Source: Bombyx mori
Taxonomy: Eukaryota > Arthropoda > Insecta > Lepidoptera > Bombycidae
Reading direction: 5' to 3'
Length of the DNA stretch: 64,000 nt
Assembly: GCF_030269925.1 (NCBI RefSeq)
Contig: NC_085129.1
Location: 12,825,501-12,889,500 of the forward strand
Shown here: one piece after another, positions 32,202 through 44,114 of the stretch
How the letters are laid out: every line of letters begins with the position of its first letter
How positions within the stretch are numbered: position 1 is the stretch's first letter
The notes under the pieces: generated by a model
What the model was told of the DNA's origin: nothing
What the model saw: only the letters and a program-made list of their open reading frames with translations
Databases searched by the model: none
Translations under genes and position numbers: made by a program

Positions 32202-32526
32202 AAAACATGTCGCATATTGATTTCCCAATAGGTGGTTTATAACTAGAAAACTAAGTCGTTTTTTTTTTGCAAATGATGTTCCGTAGTAAGGGACAAAGAG
32301 CGAGTTGTAAAAGATCTTGATTTACGACAGAAAGTCGCGGTTTTCAGTAATCCGGCGCGCACATATGCCTGTATAAACTCGAGCCGCACTTCGAAATTTC
32401 GAGTTAAAGTTTCACTTCCACTTTTGTCTTCATGTTTTTTAGCTCTTATTTTTTTCATTTTTAACTACGTGAACTATTAACTGTACTCAAAAAAAAAACA
32501 TGACAATCTAATTTCGATATTTATAA
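32202..32526. other. AT-rich spacer
   Basis: Nothing recognised. Confidence 0.4.
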
Positions 32527-32770
32527 CTAGCGACCAGCCGTCGCTTCGCTTCGGGAATTGTAATTTAATATTGATTTTATTGAATCTTCTTATATACAAA
32601 TCTGGTCCTGATAGTAACAAGCACAATAAAAAAGAACGTAACAAACAAAAAAGGTCTAATTTTTCTTCTTCTTATATTCATTGTTCCCTATTTTGGCGAT
32701 AATCGCTTACAAATAAAAAATAGATATATGTACGCTGTTGTGGGCTTTTTTATTATCCCATTTATATTAA
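32527..32770 (-). mobile_element. Helitron-like element, copy E (minus), partial
   Basis: Left terminus A|CTAGCGACCAGCCGTCGC with ttcgcttcgggaattgtaat matches copy C at 15171. The far end is not clear. Confidence 0.55.
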
Positions 32771-32879
32771 TAGGATTGGTGGTAGATCAAATTCATAGCA
32801 ACACTAGCTCTACAGTAAACACGGAGCATCGTCTTTAAGTCTCCAATAAAAACTTGTGTGTTTAAAAATTTATATTTAA

Positions 32880-33130
32880 CTAGCTATACCCGTCCGCTTC
32901 GCTGGGCATTTAAAATTAACATTATTATTTCTCACCCCACAAAGATTCTCATCATTAACGCCCCCGCAACTGGTGTAGGGAGTCCAACACTCATATAAAT
33001 ATTAGCCTATCCATTAAGTACATTTTCTACGTGGATACCAAGTTTCAAGTCAATCGGATGCACGGTTCAGTAGTTATAACGGAATATCCGTAAAAATCAC
33101 TGTAGATTTATATATTAGTATAGATATAGA
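32880..33130 (-). mobile_element. Helitron-like element, copy F (minus)
   Basis: Left terminus A|CTAGCTATACCCGTCCGC with cttcgctgggcatttaaaat. The right end tttatatattagtatagata is the reverse of a TCTATACTAATATATAAA start. About 245-250 bp without coding. Confidence 0.65.
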
Positions 33131-35137
33131 TTACTGTCTTCCCAAGCTTCCCCATTTTAATATTCTCATAGTTATAAGGGGTACAGAACCCACAGAGAAC
33201 TCAGCTTATAATTGGATCGGCGAGTCGCGATTCAATAGGCTGTTAAGATGTGAAGACGACACAAAAAATATTTCATAAAGCATTTGACCTCAAAAACGGC
33301 TGGGACCTTCATAAAACACGCAGATATTCCGGGAATGCCTGCCGGAGGGAAAGTTACGGGTTTTTGGGTCAGAAGACGCGAATGCGGTTTTATTGAATTC
33401 TCGTCCTTTTAAGATCCCGTGAATGCTACAGACGAAAGTTCTGATTTTATTTCAGAGATGCTTCCAGAGGTCGGCCGGTAGCTGTGCCTAATACATCAAA
33501 CGAATTCCGTAATAATAATGTTTGGGTTATTATGATATTTCTCTTATTTATTTGGAATATCGTTATCATCATCACCAACTTATTTTCAACTTTGTTGTAG
33601 TTTGTTATTCAACGTTTTGAGAGTACTAATTCTTATTTAGACATCCTACTACTAGAAGTACTAATTTGAGTCTAATGTTGAGTATCAATAATAAACTCAT
33701 CATCATCTTTAGTGACTCTATTTTGTTATCACAAAATTAATCTGAATAATGTAAGTATATTCCAAGCACGTATTTCGAATACAGAACATCTAATGCATCG
33801 TTCGCGTTAAGAAATAATATATTCAAAATCAATTTATTTAGAAAATGTTCCTACTTCACATGGGCATATTATTATGTCTTTCACAAATATTCTGTCCGGT
33901 ATGTTACGAATAAATTAAGAGTGTACCTAATAAAATCTTACTAGATATTAGTCAGTTTTTTTTAACATAGCTATCGTATTTCTAGTGTTTTACAAGTTAG
34001 TATTGAATTATGTGCCAAAGAGGCATTAATTTTTTACACTCTTTATGTTTGTTACCTATTTGAACCAAAGTCGCTCCCGTTGAGCAAGCTTCTATCTCTC
34101 TCTAATACAAGTATTAGATAAGGATGACCGATTTGTCAAGCTGCCAGTGATCTGTGGGTTCTTGTACGACAGATATGAGTAAAGGTATCGATAAAATTGC
34201 TAATACATACCTTATGTGTCGTAAAAAAATCGAATACAATCTAAAATGATATCTAATATTTCGTAAAAGTAATGCAATCTAAAATTACGGAAATGAATGA
34301 TTAGCCACTAATTTAGTCAACGAAGAAACGGTTAAAACAATTTAATGTTAATAAATATCTCTAATAAATCCATGAATAAATTTTATTACAAATCCATTTC
34401 AGTTTAATATAATATTGACACATGTATCTTTAACTTTAAATACGTCATATAAATGCCAATAATATTATACGGAAGTGTGGATATGTATGAAAACTGTTCT
34501 TCATATTCGTAGATTTGTGTAAAAATATTAATATTATGTATACCGTTTTCGCGTATACAGCAATATTTTAGATCTACCATTTCATTTTACGACCTTCCTT
34601 ACTGTATTCTAGTGACTTGTCAATTTTGAATTCAGAATGAAGATTTATTGACTCTCATGTTTACGTCCGTAAACAATCTAGATTATGCAGCTTTATTCTG
34701 TGTGCGGATTTCGATATACAAGATTAAGTAGGTATAATAAAAAAAACAAATCCAATTTCCTTCTGTTTTTTTCTTTTATTTCGTAAGCTTTGATGTTTTC
34801 TTGTTTAGGATCCTTTGCTTTTCCAAATAAGATATGACCTAAAGGTCTATGTTACCAGGTCATAAAAAAGGATTCTTTGAACATCAACAACTGAAGAGAA
34901 TAGAGAATGTGTTATGTAAAAGGAAACTGAATCTTGTGGTGTCAGTCATTATGGTTGAATTTCGATTATCGAGCTATAGCGTTTGCTATCATTTAACATT
35001 AGAAGATATTTGACAGATGCCATGATAAAATATCAATTATAATAGATTCAGCCGCGAGACATGCGGCACCGCACGGTCTGCACATATGTTCTGTTTCTTT
35101 GGGGCTTTAAAACGGTGTTGAAACTAGTGTTTAGCGG
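33131..35137. other. AT-rich spacer, nothing recognised
   Basis: About 2 kb of AT-rich DNA with no frame above 70 codons and no shared repeat core. Confidence 0.45.
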
Positions 35138-35225
35138 TAAAGGCTGGGCTATACCCCTAGCCTGGCCAGTTTTAGATAGTGACCACTCGTTATTAGAAGG
35201 TCCAAAAGCTCGTCTGTCTACGAAT
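35138..35225 (+). repeat. SINE2, strongly degenerate
   Basis: gctgggctatacccctagcc, tagtgaccactcgttattag and aaagctcgtctgtctacgaa follow SINE2 order. The open frames here are shadows. Confidence 0.5.
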
Positions 35226-36324
35226 GAAACAAAACCATATCTATTAATCACTCTTAAATGTTATCATTTTAAAATTATTTTCGTTTTTTCTATTTGAATT
35301 ACATCAAACCATAAAAATAATTTGAATAGCTCTGTCATTACCAGAAATAGCACTTTTATGATTTTATCCTGCGTTTATTTATTTTGCATATACGATTCGC
35401 GAAAACTCGACAAAATCATTATTAGTGTTGTTAAGTCCCGTTTTTTTTTTAAGAATTAAAATGTTGTTTGTTCTCTATTGAATCATCTAGAAAATTAACT
35501 GAGCCATAAAACGTCTTGAGGATAAAGTTTTCGATCACGATTGACCACCATGGACCAGTCTATTTTCGTCATTCAATAAAAAAACAAAAACCAATTCCAA
35601 TTCTGTATCCTTGGGCCTTGTGGCACGCAGATTATGTCCACAGTGGTGCACTGTGGTACACTGTGGACATGACAGTTTTGGGATCTGGAAATTTAGATGC
35701 CCAGACTACGACCACTCGCGTCTGCAGATCAGCGGGCGACGTCCACGCTGTCATGTTCACGGGCTTTGGTATCTGCTTCGTGTCTGATGGTAGCGTATAT
35801 TGTTAGTTCACACGAGTAGGGATCCTCATCTTGTGTATGTCGTGAATTGGACATGTATACAGAGTTCTTAGTGCGAGTTTTTAAATTAAAAACGTTTCAA
35901 GCAATTCCTCAGAACTATCTATCCGTGTGGGTTCGAAGTACGCCCATATATAGGTATATAAAACACGATCACTGTAGTATTTCTTCGGTGTTTGCGAGTC
36001 GTAGTCTAATTAAAAATACTTTTACGGCTTAATCTCGCTTGTTTTGGACACGAAAACTGTGCTAAATTATTCGAAAAGTCGGAAACAATATAATGACCCT
36101 TAGAATAAACGGGGGATAAAAGCGTAAAAATAATTTTAATTCGGTAATCACGTTCTTTGAATATTTCTGGCGCAAAGTATTTGATTAGTGGAATAGCCTA
36201 AAGTTATTCCTGAAATATTTCTTCCTTAAGTTTGGTGACGAGATCAGTCCACCTAAAAGGGTTCGTTCGCTCATCAATGACAGTATGAATAAAAGCAGTT
36301 TTTACCAGTTAAAATATTTAAACC
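35226..36324. other. Spacer with an unassigned 96-codon frame
   Basis: The frame at 35516-35806 (plus) has a more GC-rich second half (NLDAQTTTTRVCRSAGDV...) but no recognised family and weak splice context (gcacgcag at 35624-35631). A 10-bp hairpin, gtccacagtg/cactgtggac, lies at 35636-35668. An M-family end motif (tacttttacggcttaatctc) lies at 36014-36033. Confidence 0.35.
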
Positions 36325-36488
36325 TCGACTGACTCGGTGGCGCAGTAGTTCGATTCCCACTTAGAGCAAAACACTCGTGTGATGAATAGGTTTCTTTGCT
36401 CTTTGTCTGGGTATTTATTATCTATATGTACATATTTAAACGTATATAAGAATGTAAATCGGTCCCAAATATGGTTCCCATAACACTT
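36325..36488 (+). repeat. tRNA-derived SINE (third family)
   Basis: gactgactcggtggcgcagt (A-box-like), a shortened B box gttcgattccc, then cactcgtgtgatgaataggt, ctttgctctttgtctgggta and ggttcccataacacttgtaa. Overlaps the start of a Bm1 fragment. Confidence 0.65.
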
Positions 36489-36675
36489 GTAACTTGTTGT
36501 TGCCGTTGCCGTTGTAACTATACTTGATACCTTAGAACTTATATCTCAAGGTGGGTAGCGCATTTACCACGTTGTCGTGGATTGTCGTGGATGTCTATGG
36601 GCTCCAGTAACCACTTAACACCAGGTGGACTGTGAGCTCGTCCACCCATCTAAGCAATAAAAATAAAATAAAAAA
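36489..36675 (+). repeat. Bm1 SINE, 3' half
   Basis: gccgttgtaactatacttga, ccttagaacttatatctcaa, a small local duplication of gttgtcgtgg, then gctcgtccacccatctaagc. Confidence 0.9.
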
Positions 36676-36972
36676 ATACTTCTTCTTCTTTATCGTTCCT
36701 GACTGCTGAGGATCGCGACCATATGTGACGTTCTTCCGCTGTGTTCGATCATGAATGGCACGGATCGCATGATACAGACTATACATGTGCTTCTCTTGCC
36801 AGATCTGACCATCCGTTTGGTGTTATGCCCACGGCGCGCTTGCCACCTATGCGACATGCAATTATGAGCTTCTTTAATTCATGTCTGGGAGACCGCATGC
36901 TTTAGTTATTTTTTTATTTATTCTTCTTACAAATTAACAGTATGAACCAAAACATTTGTAAGGTATTAATAA
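36676..36972. other. Unassigned spacer
   Basis: Nothing recognised. Confidence 0.35.
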
Positions 36973-37254
36973 TTAGCTTAAATAATTTCTAACCACAGCT
37001 ATAAATTTCTGCAAACCATCATGGAATATATCCATTTCCGGAGCATAGGCTAGCAAGCCATTGAGTAGCGAGACAGCACGATGTGTCGGAGAGTTAGCGG
37101 TGTGATGCGTATGAAGAAGCTGCCGTTGGCGACGCACCCCTCCGCACATACATCCGCGCATGTAGCCATCAGGCACATATAACGACACTGATTCCAGTGC
37201 AGCGGAGTTATCAATGATGTGTCCGAAGAAGCTCATAACACGTTCCCGGCACAT
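36973..37254 (-). CDS. Unrecognised 93-codon frame (minus), possibly a retroelement remnant
   Basis: Higher in CpG than its surroundings, with a Cys/His/Arg-containing centre (GCMCGGVRRQRQLLHTHH) and a hydrophobic/acidic end (LLNGLLAYAPEMDIFHDG). The shape, with short Cys motifs followed by a leucine-rich tail, would fit the C-terminal end of a LINE ORF. I recognise no specific family, and no splice sites or target duplication confirm a boundary. It may equally be a fragment of an old gene or chance. Confidence 0.25.
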   Translation of the reverse strand: MCRERVMSFFGHIIDNSAALESVSLYVPDGYMRGCMCGGVRRQRQLLHTHHTANSPTHRAVSLLNGLLAYAPEMDIFHDGLQKFIAVVRNYLS

Positions 37255-37433
37255 GAAAGAGAGCCTTTTTCAGATGTTTAACTACCTTAGAATGAACTCG
37301 TTAGTTCTCATGGCAGTCCACGGTATTCGTAGCATTCACCGCCACACCCACATTTCAAAGGCATCGATCTTTTTGCTAACACATGGAGTCTCAATTGGGG
37401 GGCACAATATGACCGTACCTGATTTGTTCTTGA

Positions 37434-37484
37434 ATTGAATCATATTAAACAAATATATAACATATTTGTTTAATATGATTCAAT
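37434..37484. repeat. Perfect 23-bp inverted repeat with 5-base loop
   Basis: attgaatcatattaaacaaa (plus tat) at 37434-37456 pairs without mismatch with its reverse complement at 37462-37484 around ataac. Confidence 0.97.
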
Positions 37485-38619
37485 AGGTCATACAAACTAT
37501 ATTTTGCTTTGAAATATTTACACGACTTTGAGAGTCAACTATGATATGGCCTATATAAAGAACCATTTCGACAACAAGTATATATCGTACCTTCAATCAC
37601 GAAAGTCGTGTTCATCAAGCCCTCAAGACATTTTATTACAAGGTTCAGAGCGTTTCATAATGAGAACTCCTTTTATGTAATTATCGCGCTATTACATGTA
37701 ATTAAATTCACTGAATAACGTGGCTTCGTCAGCGAAAGGGGTTAAAATGAAAGTCTGCCGGTAATATCGCTTCGAAATTATCTTCAAATACGGTATATAT
37801 GAAACAGTAATATGAGTCGACTATTATCAAAGCCGGCAATGTGACTTTTGGACAATTATTGGTAAATCAGAAAAACGAATTATTGACTTTGTATTCCATT
37901 GGCAGTCACAAAACTCTTCTAAACGACATCTTAGATAAATAACAGGTTAAGTATTAACCTTTATTTAATGCAGGTTTTGAACCGTATTCTTTGAAGGAGA
38001 CGATTATATTCAAATAAATCTGTATTGACATATCAATAACATTTTTTTGTCCAAATGCACAGATTGCCACCTTTGATAATAGACGACTCATATATAGTAC
38101 TGTAGACATAATTAAAATTACGTAAGGTTTATTATCGCATTTATTTATGTTAGTTTTCTTGGCTACGAATGAAATGTATTGACCCTGGGAATCGTGGGTA
38201 ACCTAACCTAAACATCAGCCTTGAAAAGAGTTTTAATTATATCTACAACTTTCGACTTTAAGATCCAAGAAAGTACCAACTGGATGCTAAAACACTAAAC
38301 TCCTAACAAGCATAATTGTACACCTTTCTCTAGAGAACTCCAAACGAGTTTATTTATTCAATATATCTCTACAACAACCCATTAAATCTTTCGTTTTGTT
38401 TCTCAAAGCTTGTGAACAAAATGTCGCCAAAATTTTCTCCTTAGAACTATTTTCATTAAAGATATTACGCGTGCGTCTGTTCTCTTCTTATTGATGTTTT
38501 TTCTTGTTGCTTACTTAAATAGATTGGGATTAAACAGGTCAGAGGACTTCAAAGGAATAGTTCGAAGGGTCTTCACGGGAACTATCTCAAAGTGTCAGCA
38601 AATATTAGATTAGATTTAT
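37485..38619. other. AT-rich spacer, nothing recognised
   Basis: No gene or repeat core supported. Confidence 0.45.
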
Positions 38620-38862
38620 ACTGGTGGTAGGACCTCTTGTGAGTCCGCACGGGTAGGTACCACCGCCCCGCCTATTTTTGCCGTGAAGCAGTAATGCGTT
38701 TCGCTTAGAAGGGTGGGGCAGCCGTTGTAAATTACTTGAGACCTAAGAACTTATATCTCAAGGTGGGTGGCGCATTTGCGTTGTGGATGTATATGGGTTC
38801 CGGTAACCACTTAACACCAGGTGGGCTGTCAGCTCATCCACACATACAAGCAATAAAAAAAA
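38620..38862 (+). repeat. Bm1 SINE, headless copy
   Basis: tactggtggtaggacctctt, gccgtgaagcagtaatgcgt, ctcaaggtgggtggcgcatt, cacttaacaccaggtgggct, then A-rich. Confidence 0.94.
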
Positions 38863-39690
38863 GAAATGATTTTGAAAACAATTTAACGTTTACCGTCTAA
38901 CGATATTGTTTTCTTCGAATAATCAAGTACGTAGCTTTAGATTGTTGTTAAACACGTTGTGATTTCCCCGATCGGTACAAAATACTCAGTCGTATCACTT
39001 TCAAACGTGATGAGAGGCACAGATTTTCCGATTATAGTAGAAAATTTTATTGACCTCTTATTGTAGTTAGAGGTGATGAACTCAATTGAAAATGCACGGT
39101 AATATTGCGATGGCTGTGATTCTTATACGATTGGCTGTGATTGCGTTCTATTTTTTTGTTTCGTAAGGTATTAGATATTTTTGGCGTTGGAAGCCTTTTG
39201 GCTGTTTGGGAATATATTTTAATGTTTTTTTTTAGAGTTTAATAAAGATGTGTCAGTCCTGGTCTAATACGTAACTAGTTTAATTGTAACAATGTATTTT
39301 TTAGTAGTAATTTGTAAATTTTTTTGGTTTGTAACACAATTATAAAAATGTTTTTTGTAACGTCCGAGTATAATTTTTTTAACATAATTTGAATCACCAA
39401 ATCTTTGAACTCCGAAAGTCATGTGCTAACTGGTGTTGAACTGTTTTTGGAACTGATAGATATCAGAATGTGTGCCACTGCTAACCCTCAGAATTTAATT
39501 CTCGTCAGAAATAAACCGGACTGTCGTACCATCTGTGCGTACTTGTTCATACAACACATCACAAAACTGGTATTCAAAATTATTATGACAACTCACCTAT
39601 ACCACATACTATGTTCAACCGAAAATAGCTTCATGAAAAACATTAAATTTCGCAAAGATAGTCTATTATCTATAATAATTGTAAATAGAC
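38863..39690. other. AT-rich spacer with a chance-level frame
   Basis: The 128-codon frame at 39405-39791 is Asn/Lys/Ile-rich towards its end and has no recognised domain. It overlaps the repeat at 39700. Confidence 0.4.
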
Positions 39691-39699
39691 ATGCTTTAA

Positions 39700-40045
39700 C
39701 AAAAACCGACTTCGAATTTAAAAACAAAAAGATATTCCTAAACAAATTAAGATACGCTAAGAACAATAATCATCGAAATCAGTTGGCGTGATATTGAATT
39801 ATTCATCTATTTATCGCGCACGCACTTAATGCAAATTTAAGACTTATGTAGTATTCTCATGGATATCATTATCAGGACTGGACTAAATTGAAATGGGACC
39901 ACACAGGAAGCGTCAGCTTTCTAAAAAAAAAAGAGGAGCATTAAAATCGATTCACCCAATCAATAGTTATGAGGTAACAAATATAAAAAAAAACATACAG
40001 TCGAATTGAGAACCTCCTCCTTTTTTGAAGTCGGTTAAAAATAAT
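39700..40045. repeat. Repeat with inverted aaccgacttc ends
   Basis: aaaaaccgacttcgaattta at the left and ttttttgaagtcggttaaaa at the right, the latter preceded by gaattgagaacctcctcctt. These ends are common in lepidopteran genomes; here the central part is unclassified. Confidence 0.45.
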
Positions 40046-40564
40046 CTTACAGTATGTTTTTTAATTATTATCCTGTACATTCGCTTATCTTACACTCGAT
40101 TCATTCGAAAAACAAAATCACAAAAACTTTTACAATTAGCCTTTGAAAAAAAACAGTTGGTAGCGGCTCCGATAGCACAGTGTTTATATTAGCCAGTAGA
40201 CGTGCTCATCGCGCAAACGCGTTTCTGTTCCACTGACAATAATTCTCCGTGAGATTTCCAATAGCGTGTCCAATACGTTTTCACTTAATAAGGCGACTCG
40301 CGAGCTGGGAATCGGAACATCGGAATCTTTGAGCTGGACGTTGCATTACTGACCCATATTCGCCACTGCACGAATAGAAACGCATGATAATTCATGTAGT
40401 ACACGCGTTGAGTAATCTCGAAGCGTTTCTAGATTGAGCACGTGTCAATGTTTCTCATTATATCACATACTCGTCTTGGTTTCGCGACCACATCTGCTTT
40501 GTATTGAAATAAAACAAATATGTACCTGCTATATTTTTATATTTTCTAAAATTTCTGTAAATTA
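40046..40564. other. AT-rich spacer
   Basis: Nothing recognised. Confidence 0.4.
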
Positions 40565-40620
40565 AACGATTGTCTGGAAAAGATCGCTTTTAGCGATAAG
40601 ACCGCCTATTGTACAAATGT
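40565..40620 (+). mobile_element. LINE 3'-tail fragment
   Basis: gattgtctggaaaagatcgc, ttttagcgataagaccgcct and attgtac match the tail at 1065-1130. Confidence 0.6.
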
Positions 40621-40628
40621 ATCTTTTT

Positions 40629-40852
40629 ATTTTATTTTATTGCCTAGATGTGTGGACGAGCTCACAGCCCACCTGATGTTAAGTGGTTACTGGAACCCAT
40701 AGATATCTACAACGTAAATGCGCCACACACCTTGAGATATAAGTTCTAAGATCTCAGTATGGTTACAACGGCTGCCGCACCCTTCAAACCGAAACGCATT
40801 ACTGCTTCATGGCAGAAATAGGCAGGGCGGTGGTACCTACCACCAGTAAGCC
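40629..40852 (-). repeat. Bm1 SINE (minus)
   Basis: attgcctagatgtgtggacg, gagctcacagcccacctgat, aaaccgaaacgcattactgc, then ggtggtacctaccaccagta. The block for gtgcggactcacaagaggtc is deleted. Confidence 0.92.
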
Positions 40853-41671
40853 TAATGTTACCTGAATAAAATTTTTACCCGAATACAATAAAAAGGAGGA
40901 GATGCTCAGAACTTTTCTTTAGTCCCATTTAAATTTTATCAACGTCTGACCCGTAACTTTTGAGTTATTCATAATAATGCACATTGTGTTTCGACTACAT
41001 CTATGATACTCTCAGTTTATTTTGTTTACTTGCAAAGGTTTTTATTTTAAATTATATCCTCAATTCAACTATAAAGACGGCTTGGCAGCTTACCCAAATC
41101 CGTTGTCCAGTACGCCCTTGCAGCCAAATCTGATTATAAGATGCAAGAGAGCCGATGTGTTAATCCTACTAAAGGAGTATTGACTATGTCTCTCCAAGCC
41201 CTGACTTCTCATAGCTCACTTCATTATAGTCTTAGCGACTGATCGTAGGTCACCATGTAAAAAAAACTTCAAATTATCGTAAAAAAAGCCGTAATCATCA
41301 ACATGTTTTCTCGTTTAACTTCTGAGTTATTCGTGCAGTTTCCATACGACAATAAAATATATTACATTCATTTTTTCTATAACAAGGCAATGTTCGTTCA
41401 TATTTCCGTTTCTTTTCCGCCATATTCCCCCGAATATATTTCCCTTTACCGATGTTACTGCTGGCAATATCTTATCTCGAGCAACAGGGACGATCCCTAA
41501 CACGCCCCGTGGTTATCAATCTTAGGCTCCCCTTTTGGGAGCGTTTTCTTTCGTTCAATTTCCGTTTTCTTACCAATATTCCTGCCCGTTCCATTGGAAC
41601 TAACAACGTTATAGTTTCGTAGAGTAATATTTTATACACTTTAGTATTTTACATTTTATTATTTGAGTGAT
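40853..41671. other. AT-rich spacer, nothing recognised
   Basis: No supported gene. Confidence 0.4.
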
Positions 41672-41904
41672 ATTAGATGGGTGGATGAGCTCACAGCCCA
41701 TCTGGTGTTAAGTGGTTGCTGGAGCCCATAGACATCCACAACGTAAATGCGCCACCCACCTTGAAATAAAAGTTCTAAGGTCTCAAGTATAGTTACAACG
41801 GCTGCCCCACCCTTCAAACCGAAACGCATTACTGCTTCACGGCAGAAATAGGCAGGGTGGTGGTACCTACCCGTGCTGACTCACAAGAGGTCCTACCACC
41901 AGTA
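41672..41904 (-). repeat. Bm1 SINE, headless copy (minus)
   Basis: tagatgggtggatgagctca, aaaccgaaacgcattactgc, ggcagaaataggcagggtgg, tcacaagaggtcctaccacc, agtaa. One of the best-preserved copies. Confidence 0.94.
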
Positions 41905-42012
41905 AAAATAATTATAATAAATTATTATAATTATATTATTATATATAAAAATAATAATATAATTCTTAGTAGGCAGTAACGTTGATGCTGTGTCTGATTT
42001 CCACGAGAAACC

Positions 42013-42139
42013 CTTTTTGCGAAGCACGGCTCTTGTTAGGGTTCATGCTAGCAACGTCTACAGGTGAGCTAACCTACTAGCTATTCGTCGAGCTAGAATA
42101 ACCCCTCGAGGTTTCTAGAATAGATAGGAGAAAAAAAAA
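42013..42139 (+). mobile_element. Ultra-short jockey-like LINE copy, 127 bp, with 9-bp TSD
   Basis: gcgaagcacggctcttgtta, gggttcatgctagcaacgtc, gagctagaataacccctcga, poly-A. Flanked by cgagaaacc at 42004-42012 and 42140-42148. The shortest confirmed copy here. Confidence 0.88.
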
Positions 42140-42148
42140 CGAGAAACC

Positions 42149-42585
42149 GCGATCGATTGTGGTCGAAGTACTGTTAATATGCGTCTTTAAACGGTTATGA
42201 CCAAAATAATAGTTTGCGAGTTGCGAAAATTGTCTATCCGAGCAACGCTAATTGCTGCACCTAGTTAACCTATCTCCGAACTCACACAGCCGGCAAAAGT
42301 ACAAAGGCAATTGTCAACTTATCAGCGAGCGAAAGTGACAGTCGCGAACCATTGACACATAGTTGTCAGTCATACGTCGAGAAAGTTCTCGAGTGGTCGC
42401 GCAAATTTGCCTGTCAAAATATTATGATGTATCCACGACGGTTGAGAGGAAAACACGAAACGAAGATTAAACGTTGATTTATACGCGTTTGATGAAGACG
42501 AACTGATTAGAATGTCGTGCGTATTGTTTATGTGAGAGTACTTTTCGTATTGCTGCAGTTTCATAGTGTAGAACTAAGCAGGGGG
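42149..42585. other. Spacer, nothing recognised
   Basis: No gene or repeat core supported. Confidence 0.4.
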
Positions 42586-42725
42586 GCGCAGGGGGTGCAA
42601 GGGGCGGGGAGATATGCACTCCGCCCGAAAAGTGTCGCCTTGCTCCACACTACCTTGGATGAGTTCTGCCTTATCCAAGGTTCGGATAGAGGGTGTTGAG
42701 CGATAGGGAGTTTTAGACAGCTCAA
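42586..42725. other. GC-rich unassigned block with a small hairpin
   Basis: gggggcgcagggggtgcaag and gcactccgcccgaaaagtgt stand out. ccttggat (42653-42660) pairs with atccaagg (42673-42680). No frame or splice signal is convincing. Probably an old repeat. Confidence 0.35.
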
Positions 42726-43340
42726 CTCCAATACATCTCATCTACTGTCTCCAACGCGTAGGTACAGCGATTTTCTTCTCACCCAAAAAAAACATCCCAT
42801 AATACAAGTGACCAATATTCACTTTAAACAAAATTGTTTATTCAGATCAACAGCTCTTCCGTGCTTTAAAGGTCAGGGTTACTTATCATTAGACCATCGA
42901 GGCGGTTCCCCACGAGTTCTAGAGAATAGCGAGTGACCCTGTAAGCTTCGCCCATTACCGTCATGACTGGCAAAACGTCCGTCATAACGTATATGCGTGA
43001 TGAGACTTTATTAAACATTGAATAAACAAATGAATTTCGTGAGCAAGTTAATGGCAGTTCATAATTTTTGATGCTCGAATGTAAAACGTATGTTTATAGT
43101 AGAAAGGCTTTATGTGATTGCGTTTTAGGCCCTTGAAAGGCTTAATTTTTTTTTATAACGTGTAAAGTGATTATCGTATAACACTTCATCGAAATACTCT
43201 TACAATTAAAACTCATTTTAATTATAACAACAATTAAGGTAGGCTTCAGATCACATCTACCCTTCGAATACAAAGATGTCTTTATGTTGTCTATGCCACG
43301 CTTTTATAGTCATTTTGACTGTCTACAATGTTGCAGAGCA
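42726..43340. other. AT-rich spacer
   Basis: Nothing recognised. Confidence 0.4.
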
Positions 43341-43342
43341 TT

Positions 43343-43392
43343 CAAGAGAATTAATTTTAAGAGAATGCAAGAGAATTAATTTTAAGAGAATT
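43343..43392. repeat. 25-bp tandem duplication
   Basis: Two adjacent units beginning caagagaattaattttaaga (43343-43367 and 43368-43392), with one difference at the end. Confidence 0.9.
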
Positions 43393-43641
43393 AATATTAA
43401 TTTTTGCTATTTAATGACATAATAATATGGCTTTACTTGAAACGAGATGACAATAGTTTTATATCTCCAATCTTAGTTATAAACAAATGGCACCCGGTCT
43501 TTAAGTATGACAATTGGAACAGCTTCAGCTCTTCAGTTTAGGAGGGAGGTTGTGGGACCTCCATTTGGCGATGAACGGTTCATGTATTTTGCGCGTTCAT
43601 TTCAAAATTAGCTGTTATTAAGTAACTCGTATCGACGAACT

Positions 43642-43994
43642 CTTGGACTGAGCATCGCACCAACGCCTTGATCCTAAAAGAACTTAACATCTCTCAAAGG
43701 TTGTTGTCAAAAGTGCAATCTAGGATTCTTCAATGTTTTGGACACGTATCGCGACGGCCAGCAGAGTCTACCGAGAAGCTTGTTTTTCAGGGTAGGATCA
43801 ACGGTAAAAAATGTCGTGGACGAAACCCCATGCACTGGACTGATCAGGTGAAAGACCTTACTAAAACCCCACTTAACGAGTGAGTGCCCCAAGCCTCAGT
43901 TCGCAAACTATTGAGAACATCTATCAAGGCTTTAATAAACAAGAATTCCACATGACTACGACTGCTCTGCCAACAGTAACCGACTATGATGATG
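43642..43994 (+). mobile_element. 5'-truncated RTE-type LINE tail with 11-bp near-TSD
   Basis: Runs from cttggactgagcatcgcacc to a tgatgatgat simple tail, the usual end of RTE-like elements. Flanked by atcgacgaact (43631-43641) and atcaacgaact (43995-44005), one mismatch. Confidence 0.75.
43644..43883 (+). pseudogene. RTE-type LINE C-terminal remnant
   Basis: The frame reads WTEHRTNALILKELNISQRL, then ILQCFGHVSRRPAESTEKLV, then GRINGKKCRGRNPMHWTDQV and a stop at 43881-43883. WxEHRTNxxILxELNI, FGHVxRR and GKxxRGRxPxxWTDQ are conserved blocks of the C-terminal tail of RTE-like LINEs. It is a different subfamily from 12986-13187 and 16330-16512. About 80 codons survive; no catalytic region. The tail downstream is non-coding apart from the simple repeat. 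Confidence 0.8.
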
Positions 43995-44114
43995 ATCAAC
44001 GAACTACGAATCTATTATTGAGCATCCATGAACATAAAGGCATCGTGATACAAGAGTAACAAAACAGATTAGTGGACTTGGCTAGACCCAAGTTTACGAC
44101 CTCTTAAAATTAAT

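Noticed and set aside
39405..39791. 128-codon + strand open frame
   Set aside because: Same reasoning. Its end overlaps a dispersed repeat end (aaaccgacttc) and is Asn/Lys-rich.
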